Origin: Allantophomopsis cytisporea
Lineage: Eukaryota; Ascomycota; Leotiomycetes; Phacidiales; Phacidiaceae
Assembly: GCA_024752435.1 (NCBI GenBank)
Contig: CP103026.1
Location: forward strand, 1,426,001-1,490,000
Reading direction: 5' to 3'
Length of the DNA stretch: 64,000 bases
Positions 23,571 through 35,549 of this stretch are shown in pieces. Position numbers and translations under genes: made by a program. The notes beneath the pieces are model-generated. The model was not told the origin of the DNA. It saw only the letters and a list, made by a program, of their open reading frames with translations, and made no database searches. How positions within the stretch are numbered: position 1 is the first letter of the stretch; the number at the start of each line of letters is the position of its first letter.

Positions 23571-25093
23571 GGGCGAGTCTTCCAGCAAGATTGCCTTGGA
23601 TTTGGATTTGGATCTGACTTGATTTGGAAGTGCTGTTTCATCCCATCGTGGCAGGATCATTATGGCAACACCACGAAAAACCAAGTGGATTTGGTGGATT
23701 TGTGTGATGAAAGGAGTGAGAGTATCGATATCCTTCAAGATCAGTCGTGGCCAATGGCGGTGCATACCTGATGAATGGGGATCCAGAGTCATCTTCAGAT
23801 CCATTTTCATAAAACCCTTCAAGTCCGGGAACAGTGTCACTTCAGCCACTACATCTGGAATCACGCTTCACGGTTCTAATTCCGCTCTCATGCCGACCAC
23901 CGAGTCTGGACCCACCTCCGCATTCTACAAAAGCGAGTGTGGGGAACCGGGAAGGACCCACTCTCCACGCGAAATCTATGGACTGACTGCACTTCTTCCA
24001 CGATGACAACAACCATCTAGTATCCCCTCCTCATGATACTTCATTTGTTATGGTAATGGGAAGAGCACTATGCCGTCCTGCATGCAGCTTCACCATCAAC
24101 AAGTCTGCCAATTGCGCCTCCAACATCCGAATTTGAACTCCAATACCGCGGAGTTTTACGACTTTGTTGAATAGCATATCCGTATAGGTTATGCAAGTGT
24201 ATGCTGCAAGTAAGTATGGATTTCTCCAGACTTTCGGAACACCTGGTAAACTTTCACAAAACGCAAAAGCCCCAGAACAAAGCTTTTTACCCCCAAGCCT
24301 CCAGAGAAGCTTGTCGGGAGGCAATTTGTTCCAACACCACAAACGCCGTTTTCTTCGTATCTCCGCGCCTCGGTTGGCGTTCCCCTCCGTTCAGTTCTGC
24401 ATCGATGCAGGCCAATTCCATTAGTCTCCAACATCACCGGAATCTGATAAGTCTGGGGTAGTGGGGATTTAGTGTGCCCCAAGCTTGTAAATCTCACTTG
24501 AAATGCGGGGGATTTTCCAACGACTCCAAGCCTCTCGGTCACCAGTGCCTTTTGGGATGTATCGCCGGCAAGTCTATGATGTCTATCCATACGAGTCATC
24601 AGGTATGTCACCATTTGAGAGTGATTATTGAGAAATTGAATATTAAATGGTCATGAAATGTGTGTGGTTTTCAAAAGCGGGATGCGAGCCTCGGTATATG
24701 ATACTCCTGGCTTCATACTGGAGATCTTCGGAATCCCGTAAGATGAATAGTCTTGTTCCTGCTTATCATTCCTTCTCTCATCTTGACAGTTTGACAGCTT
24801 GAAAGCATCCATCTTTTTCGTTTCGTAAATCATACTTTTATATTACCAGATTTTTGTTGGGAGTTTGGTGCATTTGACGTTAGATTTTAATAAATGAACC
24901 GTGGTAAGAGGCCTTTCCTTACTACTACTGATAAAGGGCTATCAGATTCCGAGGTTTGTGGAATAGAGGGGTTCCTGAAGGCTTGCAACGCGGCTTAAGC
25001 AGTAACAAGCAAGCTCGCAGCCACTCCACTAGATAAGAATCCGGGGTATCCGCCTGGGTATCAGCACTACTCATCATAATGAATGGGATATAG

Positions 25094-25100
25094 TATAAAT
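25094..25100 (+). promoter_or_regulatory. TATA box of the aquaporin gene
   Basis: TATAAAT, 84 bp before the Met at 25124 within a GATATAGTATAAATAAG context and 90 bp before the preferred start at 25184. A good match to the core promoter consensus. Confidence 0.55.
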
Positions 25101-25183
25101 AAGAGGGGGTATCACCAGAGTAATTGTCAGTTTCTCATTCATCACTCTCCACAGTCCTCGAATTTCAAGAGCTCTCCTCCAAA

Positions 25184-26372
25184 ATGTCTGCAGAACACCA
25201 TGAACACGCCAACAATTCAATTGGATATGACCCAGAACGGTTGAGAACGCATGATCTTGAAATCGGTATCACAGATGCCGTACAAAAACATGCGACGAGG
25301 CATGTTGTGGCCCCAAAGCCTGTCTCGCAACGTAAGCTCAACTTCGAGCACTCAAGACCGCGATGGATGAGGGAATGCGCCGCCGAAGCTCTGGGCGTGT
25401 TCATGTACGTGTACCCAGGAATCGCATCACAAGCTACCTTCTTCACCAACGGTACGGAGCCTGCCTTCGGCAGTATCTTCCAGATCGGCTGGGCATATGC
25501 ATTCGGCATTGCCTTCGCAATCATCACCTGCGCTCCCACGTCCGGTGGTCACTTCAACCCCGCCGTCACTGTTTGTCTTGCCATCTGGCAGGGCTTCCCT
25601 CTCTGGAAAGTCCCCATGTACATCGCCTCCCAAATATTCGGTAGCTTCATCGCAGGCCTCATGCTTGTCGGACAGTATAAACCACAACTCAACACCCTCG
25701 CAGCAACCTGCGCGGCTGCTGGCCGACCGCTCAACTCCCTGGGCTGTCCCGGCTCTGTACTCTGCTCCTTTCCGGGCCCTACGGAGACAAACTACGGCTA
25801 CCTGTTCTTCATCGAGTTTTTCGTCGACAGCTTCATCGTAAGTTTCTCCCCAAATTTCCCCTCAATCCTTGCACCACAAACTAACTCTTCCTCAGGGTCT
25901 CGTAATCTGGGCAGTGCTCGACCCCGCCAATCCTTTCATAACCCCGGCCTCCGCTCCCTTCGTCATCGGTATCGCATATGCCAACATGGTCTGGGGCTTC
26001 GCCGACGTAACTATCTCGACCAATCTGGCTCGTGACCTCGGAACCCGCATCGTCGCCGCTATCTTCTACGGCGGCGATGCCTTCAACCGCTACGCTGCCA
26101 TTGCCATCCTAGTCAACATCCCCGCGACCATTTTCGCGACAGGCGTGTACGAGCTCATCCAGCGTGACTCATTCCAGGCTATTGCCAAGGGCCATGGCCG
26201 CCATGCCGATGGAGAGGAGGGACTGGTGCGCCACTTGACTAAGACTGGTACGTTGAGTGAAGATGGTCGTGGCTATGGTAATGGCACTTTTGGAAATGGG
26301 GGATTGGGACTCGAGCGTGGTGATACTCAGGATAGTGGGTTTGCGGCCATGAATGGGAGGAAGCATTCTTGA
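25184..26372 (+). CDS. Aquaporin / aquaglyceroporin (MIP family), NPA and NLA motifs
   Basis: Two exons, 25184-25837 and 25896-26372, 376 residues. It is a six-helix membrane channel for water and/or small solutes. Hydrophilic termini of about 65 and 60 residues flank the channel core. The first pore loop has the standard SGGHFNPAVTV. The second reads TISTNLARDLGTR, with Leu where Pro is usual (NLA), followed by the family's ARDLG(T/P)R. The D at ARD is typical of glycerol-permeable members. NLA is known from yeast Fps1, so it does not imply a dead channel. Start: 25184 sits in CCAAAATGTC and gives MSAEHHEHANN; an in-frame ATG at 25124 would add 20 residues but lies close to the TATA box. The intron is 58 nt. 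The C-terminal tail is Gly-rich and probably cytoplasmic. Confidence 0.9.
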
Positions 26373-27983
26373 GGCGGGTGTAGGTTATGGATGTGTAGTG
26401 AATATATATGCATATATTGTAATTGGATGCCGTGTTTATGATTAGTCGTTGTGCATGACATTCTGATCGCTTGATACTCGGTTTCAGTTGTGACTTTCTT
26501 GGCGGTGTTCTAAATTGTTAATATATCTCGTAGCCAGGGGTGGGTTTTGTTCGTGATTACTTATCCTAGGGAAGTTTCGTGGACTGTGCGTAGTATTGTG
26601 GTGTGCTGATCAGTGTTCAGCCGAGGCGCGGGATACTTCTCGTATGAAGACCTAAGATTAAGTCATGTGATGTGTACATTTGATAATATCTTTCTAACAG
26701 TAAACACAACTCTTGAATGGCTGTTCACCTATTGCTAATGCACATTGACTGCCATGCTAAAAGTTCTTGATCAGGGGTTGTGTGGCAGAGCATGTTGTGT
26801 AGACATGGAACTATGAAGCCAAGACTGGGGTGGGAAGTGTTCGATACGAACACTTGAAAGATACGAGTCTGCTGTATCGCCATCAAGATCTCTTATCGAC
26901 CATGTCTTCACCACCGAGGAGCGTTCAGTAGTGAGTGAGTGAGTGAGTGAGTGTCATCATTCAGCACCACTCACGATCCTCCTCTCAGAGCGAGGGGTTT
27001 TGTCACTGGGAAGGAACATGACTGCGCAATCCAAGTGCAGGTAAACGTTGCCGTGGCCCAATGTCATGGAATGGATTCTACTCCGGCATACCAACCTACC
27101 ATTACTAATCATCAATGATCAGTTTGCCTCGCTTTTTCTGCTCCAGATAATCACCATGAAAAGAATCATTGAGACTCCGGAGGCTTTCAGTACTCTAGAA
27201 ACTATAATGATCTAAAAGCTCACGATGGTCATGGCTCGAGATGAATCCATAGGGTGTGGATTAGGCTATTAATGACGCCGAAGAATAAGGCAAGCTATTG
27301 AAAACATCGCCTGGTCATTGTCGAAGATTCGTATTCCTGATGATTGGCTGTTGAGGTTGTCAATTTGACTATGACGATTTTAGGGTTCGTACTCTTTACC
27401 GATTTTGGGTTTGTAGAGAGGATGCTTGCAAGGGGTCAGGTTGAACAAATGGTGCTGTGCATAAATTGGGACATTCTTCCCTGACGTCAGGAACTATGAG
27501 CTCCTATGAGGTTCTATGAATATGTTGATTATAGTAGCCTTCAGTGCTGTGATACTGGAAAGCCTTAGAAGTGAAAAATCTTGATGTTGTGAATGGTTGA
27601 GAGCAGGTGCCTTGTTGTGAGCTGACTAGTCAAGTATACTATGCCGGGAGTTTTCGAGGAAATTGAACTATCATGTGTCTTGAAGCTGTTGGATTATACT
27701 ACAGATTTTGATGCGTTACTGCTTCTTTGCACTGTTGTATCGTCTCGGGAGAAAGACATAATCGTATGCAGTTCTCGGACTCCCCCGAACCTAGCTGTCC
27801 ACCTACGCTACAAAGGACCCTACCTTTAGGCCACGTCATGTATCAAGAGTCAAGACCAAGTAGCGTTTATTTGTGGAGGCTAGCACAATTACGTCCATTT
27901 TTGAATTTTTCAATTCTCTACTTATATCACGCTTTTCATATAACACAAGAGTTTGCTTTACAGTCACTTCCAACCACTCCAAA
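26373..27983. other. Convergent spacer between aquaporin and arp3
   Basis: 1.6 kb with both 3' UTRs. It contains a (GTGA)n microsatellite at 26931-26953 and one TTAGGGTT telobox-like octamer at 27380-27387, which is not near a start codon. No gene seen. Confidence 0.55.
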
Positions 27984-29655
27984 CTAAGAGCCACCTGGAC
28001 CTCCCAGAAGTGCGAATCTTCGGACGATAGATGGTCCAATTTCGTCATATTCGGCCTGCCAATGGTTAGTTTTATGAATCTCTTAAATGCAGTGGGAAGG
28101 TTAGGGGAAGAGGGGAAAATACCTTAGTATGACAGTAACTTCTGAACTCAGGTGTCTGTCCAAGGAGAGAACCACCAAACCATGGACCGTGACGCTGTCT
28201 CTTGTGTGTAATGACCTGAACATCCAAACCACCACTGCGGGCACCACCGCTCTTGGCCTCACTCGCGCGAATGCGTGCGTCAACAAGGTGCTTGATGTCG
28301 CGCTGTAATCGGCGACCAAAGTCCTTGTACAATGTAGATCCACCAGATAAGACAATGTTCTTGTAGAGACCACGACGCACATCGATGGGTGAGGACTGGA
28401 TTACACCATCAACGACGGTGGGGAGAGGAGTTAGGAAGTCGGAGGAGTAGATCTCTGGATTGAAGAAAATTTCGGGGGCCAAGAAACGCTCATATCCTAC
28501 GTCGACCACCACCTCCTTACCACCAGCGAGCTTCACTGTGTGCTTTGCGAATCGGCTGGGATCGCGATCGAATCGAGAGTATTCCTTGACAATATCTGGA
28601 CAAACGTAACAGAAATCCTCCTTAATTTCTCCGGCGGTCTTGAGGGAGGAATCTGGCTCTCCACGGTCACGGAGAAGTGACTGTACGAAGTAGGTGATGT
28701 CGCGTCCAGCAATAGGGATGGACTTGATGGAAGAACCGATAACGTAGCCTTCAGCAACAGGGATGACGTGGGTTACTCCGTCTCCAGAATCGATAACAGT
28801 ACCGGTGAGTGATCGGTCGGAAACCTTCGAAGAGGTCCAGGATGCTGCGAGTGCAAGTACAGCTTGTACGGCAATGTAGAGACCGGCGCAGTTGAAAGAC
28901 TCGAACATGATTTCGGCGGTGTTTTCGCGGTTCTCGGGTGGGTTCAACGGCTGCAGTTATGTCAATATAAATTTCCGAAATGTTCGAAGTACTTACAGGC
29001 TCGGTAAGCAAGAAGTAGTGATCTTCTGGCTCTACTCTCAAGTACTTGAATATGGAGTTCGACCAGAACCTCTCCATATGATCCTATCAACCATCAGCCA
29101 TCTATCTCAACGCACTAAGTTCTTGTTCGTACCCAGTTCTCAATCTGTCCATGTCTAATCGGGTAGTGAATACCGTAGCCTGGGATAAATCAATATTTTG
29201 TCGATATCGAACTGGGCTATATTCCTACCAGGTCCGTTCGCTGCGGCCAAAGCCTCATCTCCAATGAAGAAGTCCAAGTCCTCAGTACCACGCTTCATGT
29301 TCAGGTGACCTCCTGCACCAGCTCCTCCAGTAAGATAGGATGGCTTATTAGCCACTGCCGGGCGTCCTGAGCCAGATCCGGCGCCTCCAGCAGCTGGCCC
29401 TTTTGTCGCGATCGCAGTAGGGAATACGAAAGAAGGGGAATCATTTCCGGCGAAACCTGTGCATACAATTAGTTGTCGCAAACTAATAATTCACAGATAG
29501 AAGCTTACCAAGCTTCGAGAAACCGGTACCGCTGTGTAAAGAACATGTCAGTATTCGCAGAAGGGGGTCGTGAAGCTGTGGGAGCTTCGAGGTTGCTCGA
29601 GAGGGGGGAATGAGACATACTTGTCCATGACAACGGCCGGAGTATGAGAAGCCAT
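27984..29655 (-). CDS. arp3: Actin-related protein 3 (Arp2/3 complex subunit)
   Basis: Seven exons: 29655-29621, 29531-29509, 29456-29229, 29179-29133, 29083-28997, 28950-28123, 28055-27984; 439 residues. Arp3 forms, with Arp2, the actin-like nucleus of the Arp2/3 complex that branches actin filaments. The sequence shows the actin fold: MDNGTGFSKLGFAGN (phosphate loop 1), IHYPIRHGQIENWDHMERFW, LLTEPPLNPPENRE, VIDSGDGVTHVIPVAEG (phosphate loop 2), NIVLSGGSTLYKDF and the C-terminal HKRQRHGPWFGGSLL. A Gly/Ala/Ser-rich insertion (about residues 40-70) is normal for fungal Arp3. The end is SIVRRFALLGGPGGS. A 23-nt second exon is required for the frame. All phases fit. The gene is divergent from a taspase-like gene, 1.2 kb apart. 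Confidence 0.95.
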
Positions 29656-30843
29656 ATTGAATTGAGGTTGTACGCAACAATCGCGCCTCTGATATCAACA
29701 ACCGTCAATTCCCAAAGAAGAGATTCCGTATAATGTTGGCGGGGAGAAGCTGTATATTGTATGAAGCTGGGGATGACGATGGTCGTGAGCGACGCAGGCA
29801 ATCGTCTAAAGTTGGCCTATCAGCAATCACCCCGCCGTCCCAGACAGTGCTGCTGTCCTGGAGTACGGTGTGTTACGGGGGATGATACGCACCAATGGTG
29901 CATAAATAAAGGGAGCTCTACCCCAGAGCACCAACGAGTATGATTGATGCCTAAGGTTATGTAGTCCCAAAATCAGGCTACAACAATTTCATGAGAAGGG
30001 TAAGAATCATCGGGCAACGACGTTGGAGAGAATTGATCGAACAAAAGGCAAACAGCAATCATGGGATAGACAAGGAAAGAACTGGATGGATTGACGGTGA
30101 TTCTGATCGGTTTTCTAAATCTACTTTTGTTCTAGACAGAAAGTCTATTACTCTTTCCTAGAGTTATCACTATTTTCTGTAAGTGACTGAGTTGCGCCCT
30201 CTTACTACTCACCTACAACATATCTTCACTCTCTTCATCAACCAGCATCACCACCACTACTCTCATTAAATCCGGCCTTTTCTATGATTTATCTTCCACC
30301 TGGTGGTCCTGTTATAATATCATCAGGTCTTCCCGTTTTCATGCACACAAAAGTCACTCGTTTACATCCTTTGTGCGTGCTTCACCTATGAGTTGTGTGC
30401 ATTACCAAGACATCACTTCTCCTATCCTTCAACAGCATATATATGCTACCAAATACAAACAGACTGGAACCTCACTTGAAAAGTACTGTTGATTGTCTGC
30501 TGGATAATATACTTACATTGTCTATCTACCAGACAAGATTGCTCTCGTCTGGCGGTCCAAATGCTGATTTCTGGTAGTCGTGTTGAACGTTTCCTCCTTG
30601 CGATAACGCAACATCTCCATAGAACCGCAAGTGGACAGTAACTTCAGAAATAGTGAAGACTGTGATCGAATTGAATCTTAACTTTTGGCGAGCATTTATA
30701 CTCCGTCCAATTTGAACACGTTCTATTGTTCATTTCAGGAGACGATTTCCTTCAGACCGAAAACAACCCTCTCTCGAGGATTACCAGCTCCGTGTGTCTG
30801 CTGATCAATCTCCTCATAACCAAGCCACCTCAGCAGGATACCC
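29656..30843. other. Divergent promoter region arp3 / taspase-like gene
   Basis: 1.19 kb with pyrimidine-rich stretches near 30220-30440. It should hold both promoters. No gene or clear motif. Confidence 0.5.
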
Positions 30844-32896
30844 ATGCCACACAGCACGGATTTGCAATCGCCCACTAAGATATATTCAAAGTTTGAAGAA
30901 GTTCGTAGTCGACTTCGTCATCTCCACCTCCGACTCATTTCCATCAGCTCATCTCAAAGCACGGCTGAGAGTCTCACCAAAGTCCTGTCACCAATTGAAC
31001 CAATTCAACTGAGACCATTTGCAGCGCCTGCCATCAAATCATCCTCGGACTTTTCCAACACACATACGTCTCTACGGAAAGGATTATATCGAGCCATGGA
31101 TGGTGCTGTTGAGCGTATATGGGGAAAAAGCCCCAAACCTGGCTTTACCTCATCCATCTTCGTACACGCAGGTGCAGGATATCACAGCACTACCAATGAA
31201 CACATTCATCTGGCTGCTTGCAACGAGTATGTATTTCTCAACAATGTGGCATGTTTTTACGTCCATTGCATAAGGTAGATAGCGGCTAATTGATCTGCTT
31301 TCTTAGTGCGGCAAAGATGGCAATGAAGATATTGAAAGAGGGAGGCTCGGCTGTTGATGCTGTTGAGGCAGCAATCAAAGTCCTCGAGGATAGGGAGATC
31401 ACCAATGCTGGATATGGAAGTAACCTTTCCATCGATGGTGTTGTAGAATGTGACGCCACCATTGTCGACCACATGGGAAGAAGCGGTGCATGTGGTGCTG
31501 TTGCTCGTGAGTAATTCCTCGTAAACTCGATATTCGGACTAACAGGTAACCAGAAATAAAAAATCCTGTGCATTTGGCGAGAATGATTCTTGAACATTCA
31601 AACCGTCCTCTCTCTCTTCGTAGAGTGCCACCAAATCTGCTCGTTGGCCAAGGTGCAACCGATTTCGCATATGAGCATGGCATTCCTGTTGTACCACATG
31701 ATGCCATCGTATCGAAGAGCTCTAGGGATAGATACGTGAGATGGCGCGAGGACCTAAGAAGAGCTGAGAGCATTCGCGTATCTCCAGATACTCCAACTAA
31801 GGCAAGCAGTCAGTGTGGTGATGAAGAAAGCATTGACCTCGAGTACGAAGATCGTGTTCGTGCTCAGCAGAGAAGAGATCATACACAGGCTTTGCTTACT
31901 GGTACCTGGAATGAAGGTCAACCAGATTCACCGGCACCATCTCCAGGAATGGAGACTCCTGTAAGAGCTTCATCGCCACATCCTTCTTCGAATCCCACCG
32001 CAGTAGATGAGTTGCTCGCTGTACACCAGAATGGCACATCAGGAAAACCAGGTGCAAGATCGCCTGGAAGTCCAAGTCGATTCCTTGGTTCGCCAGCCAA
32101 GCGGCCTCGTCATTCTACTCATAATAGTGACAGTCAGAGTTATTTCCAATCGCCACTCGGTCTCATAAATACTCCAAACTTGACTGTCGATGATAAGCAG
32201 CAATCAGGTGGACGCCATGATGGTAGTAGATCTCCTACTGATCAAGTGCAAGATCTTGATAGCAAGGCAGCTACAACCCTGAGGGACTGCACTCCAAGCA
32301 CTATTATCACTCCCCCGGCCCCAAGCATTGATGAAGACTTCATCACTGATACTGTAGGTGCTATTGCCATCGACAGTCTTGGCCATATAGCCGCAGCTTC
32401 TTCGTCTGGTGGAATTGGTATGAAGCACAGAGGACGCGTTGGTCCGGCCGCCTTAGTAGGTATCGGCACAGCAGTCATTCCACCCGACTACCAAGACAGC
32501 GATGCAATCACTGTAGCCACCGTTACTTCTGGTACAGGCGAGCATATGGCAACCACCATGGCATCTCAGAAGTGTGCTGAGAGACTTTACCACTGCACTA
32601 AGCGTGGACGAGGTGGCGCGTTCATCCCGACTACCGAAGAAGAGGCTATGGATTCTTTCATTGCTAGCGACTTCATGGACCATCCTGGCGTTAGAAATTC
32701 TCACTCTGCGGGAGCTATTGGTGTTATGGCAGTCAAGAAAACACCATGGGGCTACTTCCTGCACTTCGCTCATAACACTGACTCGTTTGCTATTGCGAGC
32801 ATGCATAGTGGTGAGAAGGATGCTAAGTGCGTCATGAGTCGTTTGGGCGAAAGTGGAAAAGTCGTGCAGGGGGGTAGAAAGATTAGAGCTGATTGA
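30844..32896 (+). CDS. Taspase-like threonine peptidase (asparaginase-2 / Ntn-hydrolase family)
   Basis: Three exons: 30844-31226, 31307-31506, 31554-32896; 641 residues. The core is the N-terminal-nucleophile fold of isoaspartyl peptidase/L-asparaginase and taspase 1: IFVHAGAGYHS, GGSAVDAVEAAIKVLED, NAGYGSNLSIDG, and the autocleavage site before Thr461 in TDTVGAIAIDS. SSGGIGMKHRGRVG and TSGTGEHMATT follow. Such enzymes cut themselves to expose the Thr as nucleophile; taspase 1 then cleaves proteins after Asp. Between the alpha part and the nucleophile lies an insertion of about 190 Ser/Pro-rich residues (31770-32340), which must remain on the alpha chain. The Asp before the Thr and the long linker favour a taspase over an asparaginase. 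The N-terminal 80 residues are poorly conserved; Met at 31096 is an alternative start. Confidence 0.82.
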
Positions 32897-34542
32897 TAAA
32901 GGATGATAGATACCTGGATATAAGTGCCGGGATTTGGTAGGATGGTATAGGAACATTACGAGGAGGTGCATGGCTTCTGCTGACTTTGCTTTACTTACTT
33001 TTGCTGCACTTGATACCATTACTAAGCGAAGACTCGACAGTCGTCAATAGACCGATTGGAATGGATAGAGAATTTGATGAATGCAGACTGAATTACCTAC
33101 CTGGATGGTGTTTACAATTATATGACGATGACTATTTTATGGATTGTCGTACAACATCACGAGTAGATTTGCTTACTTACTGGTGCATAACTGGAGATTC
33201 TCTATGAAGAGACAGTTGTAAACGCGGATGACCACGACAATCTTGAGTCCCTATGCCTGCGTCGAGCGTGCAGTTATTGTATATATAGATCATGTTAGGA
33301 GCAAGTGTCACTATTTACTGCCTAGATATCCCAAGCACACTGTATTCATCATGAGAGGTGTATATTGTTGATAGATAATTCTAGGAGAATGGAGATCCGA
33401 ATCTAAAGATCCCGGAACATGTCCAATTAATTATCTGGAATCCATTGATAACGGAATATCTTAACGAACACATAGACAATTAAACTGTGATCTGTTCACT
33501 AGGTTTCTTTTGACTTGTTCTTAACACGATAATTGAAGACTAGCATTCAGGATTAGAAGAGAATTTCGATAGGCTCCCATATTCTACTGTTTAAGTATGT
33601 TTAACTAAGATGATTTGTTTCTATTGTGCCACCTTAGTGTTTCAACCATGATTTATATCGTGACACCAAAGCCTACACTGTCAGACTCTTAAGCACCCTT
33701 GATCTTCTTGAGATGGCTCGGGTCTCCTGGTAACAACAAGTTTCAAGTCACTTCCTGACACCATTCCGGAGTAAGTATCTGAACTTCAATGTAGCTCATC
33801 TCCTAGCCTTTAGCAACGACTTTCGATCACAATGAAGGATGTAAGCTCACCATCAGAATCTCTCATGGGTGCAATAGCCTTATTAATCCTTACCACCGTC
33901 ATCAACAGTTCTTTCATGACTGTCCACATGCTCGTCATTATCAAGCGGTAAGAATAACAGGTCGAAAATCATGACATCTTAACTACAGAATCGTAGTGTT
34001 TTTTCAGTTAGTCACTGAGTAAATGCTTCATCTAACAGAAATATCCATAGACTCTGAGATCACCTGAGTCTACCTCTTGTACGCCAGCGTTAAAGGGAGG
34101 GACAATAGAGCTGCTGAACTTCAAAGAGCTTTTTTCGAAGTAGATACTCAATACTACTACGTTTTTCAATTTCATGTCCAAAAACTGTATTTCTACGACA
34201 GCTGATATTTTGATATGCGCAGTTAGCTTCATCACAGACAAATATATATTTCGTACTTTAATAAGAATAATGTTGATAAAAAAATGACATAAACACTTAT
34301 ATACTAAAACACGAGTGGATCGCACAATTACACATTTCATTGGATTGGACAAAAGACTTTTCACTTTCTTACCGAACCTTTCGAGTTACCTATGCACTGG
34401 TCGTATTCGTTGCTAAATCATTCGTCTTTACTGTTCGATATCATAAGTCGTCACCTCGGCTGCAAGGAGCAACGTCCACCGAACCACCGACATCATTGCA
34501 CGACGCGCTCTTCCACATTCCATCACCAACAACAACATAAAC
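32897..34542. other. Spacer upstream of taf10
   Basis: 1.65 kb, AT-rich, with the 3' UTR of the taspase-like gene. It contains one possible small spliced reading frame at 33832-34022 (listed separately). Nothing else recognised. Confidence 0.5.
33832..34022 (+). CDS. Possible small spliced membrane peptide (49 residues)
   Basis: ATG at 33832 in the context CACAATGAAGG opens exon 33832-33947. GTAAGA begins a 41-nt intron ending in a TTAACTACAG branch/acceptor at 33988, and exon 33989-34022 ends at TAA. The 49-residue product would have one hydrophobic helix (GAIALLILTTVINSSF) and a basic IIKR after it. No family is recognised. The splice signals are good, but a frame this short can arise by chance. 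Confidence 0.25.
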
Positions 34543-35175
34543 ATGGCGAACGCAACATCTCCCGATCCTACGAACGATCTCCTTCCGGTCGAGCACCATG
34601 AAGAAGAGACAGTTGACCCAGTTGCTCCTGCACCTGAGCCAAAGCTCCCCAGTCGCAAAGATGCGTCACTGAAAGAATTCCTAGGCAAGATGGATGACTA
34701 TGCTCCAATCGTAAGCCTTCCAAATCGCATAGTGTATGCGTTGATGCTCACATATGTACAGATTCCAGATGCGGTCACAAACTACTATCTCACAAAAGCT
34801 GGTCTTCCTCCACCACCACAGACAGATCAGAAACTCGCCCGACTCCTTGCCCTCGCAACGCAAAAGTTCATCGCGGACATCGCTGCTGACGCTTACCAAT
34901 ACTCTCGCATCCGTTCTTCCAACAGCAACTCCAACAATCCAATGGGAAATCTAGGTGCTGCGGCGGGATTCCCTATTCCCGGGCAACCAGCAGCTCAAGC
35001 TGTTGGTGGCAAAGAAGCTCAGGGTAAAGGTGGCCCGCTCGGTATTCAGAGACCGGGTTATGGTGGTGGAGGACAGGGTGGTAGCCAGAACAGAACCGTG
35101 CTGACCATGGAGGATCTTGGCATGGCTGTTGGAGAATATGGTGTTAATGTGAAGAGAGGAGAGTTCTACCGCTGA
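34543..35175 (+). CDS. taf10: TFIID/SAGA subunit TAF10
   Basis: Two exons, 34543-34710 and 34762-35175, 193 residues. TAF10 is a histone-fold protein shared by TFIID and SAGA. The hallmark SLKEFLGKMDDYAPI joins across the intron to IPDAVTNYYLTKAG, which is the conserved family block, then QKFIADIAADAYQYSRIR and, at the C-terminus, TMEDLGMAVGEYGVNVKRGEFY. A Gly/Gln-rich loop separates the two histone-fold parts. The intron is 51 nt, contains no stop and is a multiple of three, so an unspliced message would stay in frame and add 17 residues (VSLPNRIVYALMLTYVQ). I consider the spliced form correct because the insertion would fall inside the most conserved block. ATG context ACAAACATGGCG is good. 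Confidence 0.93.
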   Translation: MANATSPDPTNDLLPVEHHEEETVDPVAPAPEPKLPSRKDASLKEFLGKMDDYAPIVSLPNRIVYALMLTYVQIPDAVTNYYLTKAGLPPPPQTDQKLARLLALATQKFIADIAADAYQYSRIRSSNSNSNNPMGNLGAAAGFPIPGQPAAQAVGGKEAQGKGGPLGIQRPGYGGGGQGGSQNRTVLTMEDLGMAVGEYGVNVKRGEFYR

Positions 35176-35549
35176 TTCTATACGAACAGAGTACGACTCA
35201 GTGGTTTGGGAATGGCAGATATATTGGGAGGATCAGATTGCAATCAGGACCCACGCAAAGGGAATTCTCAAGGGAGTTTGAAGGCTAGACGGCGTTTTAG
35301 AGTGGGATGGATATAGCTGTGACTTGGACGGGAATACCCAAACATCACACCAGTATATAGATGGTCAATTCAATGCGGTGTAATAGGTCTTCACGTTCTG
35401 TTGCATTCCTATGGTGTCCTACGGGGCGCTCAGAATAATATATTCCTACAGTATCACCAAATCGTATCTTACAATGCTGTTGCGCCCCGCAATGTGCACT
35501 TGTATTGCCCAATCCAAACGCCAAGATATGCCCATATATGCTTAATTCC
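35176..35549. other. Convergent spacer between taf10 and mrps19
   Basis: 374 bp with both 3' UTRs. No gene or repeat. Confidence 0.6.

Larger units (their letters stand above)
20678..25183. other. Long spacer, microsatellite-rich, alcohol dehydrogenase to aquaporin
   Basis: 4.5 kb. The first kilobase is AT-rich; 21360-21980 is GC-richer with many overlapping open frames on both strands and no conserved motif. Simple repeats crowd 22060-23570. 23650-24650 is unremarkable. The last 100 bp hold a TATA box and leader of the aquaporin gene. Confidence 0.5.

Noticed and set aside
25124..25183. Upstream in-frame ATG of the aquaporin as start
   Set aside because: Only about 25 bp after the TATA box, so probably upstream of or at the transcript start; the ATG at 25184 has the better context.
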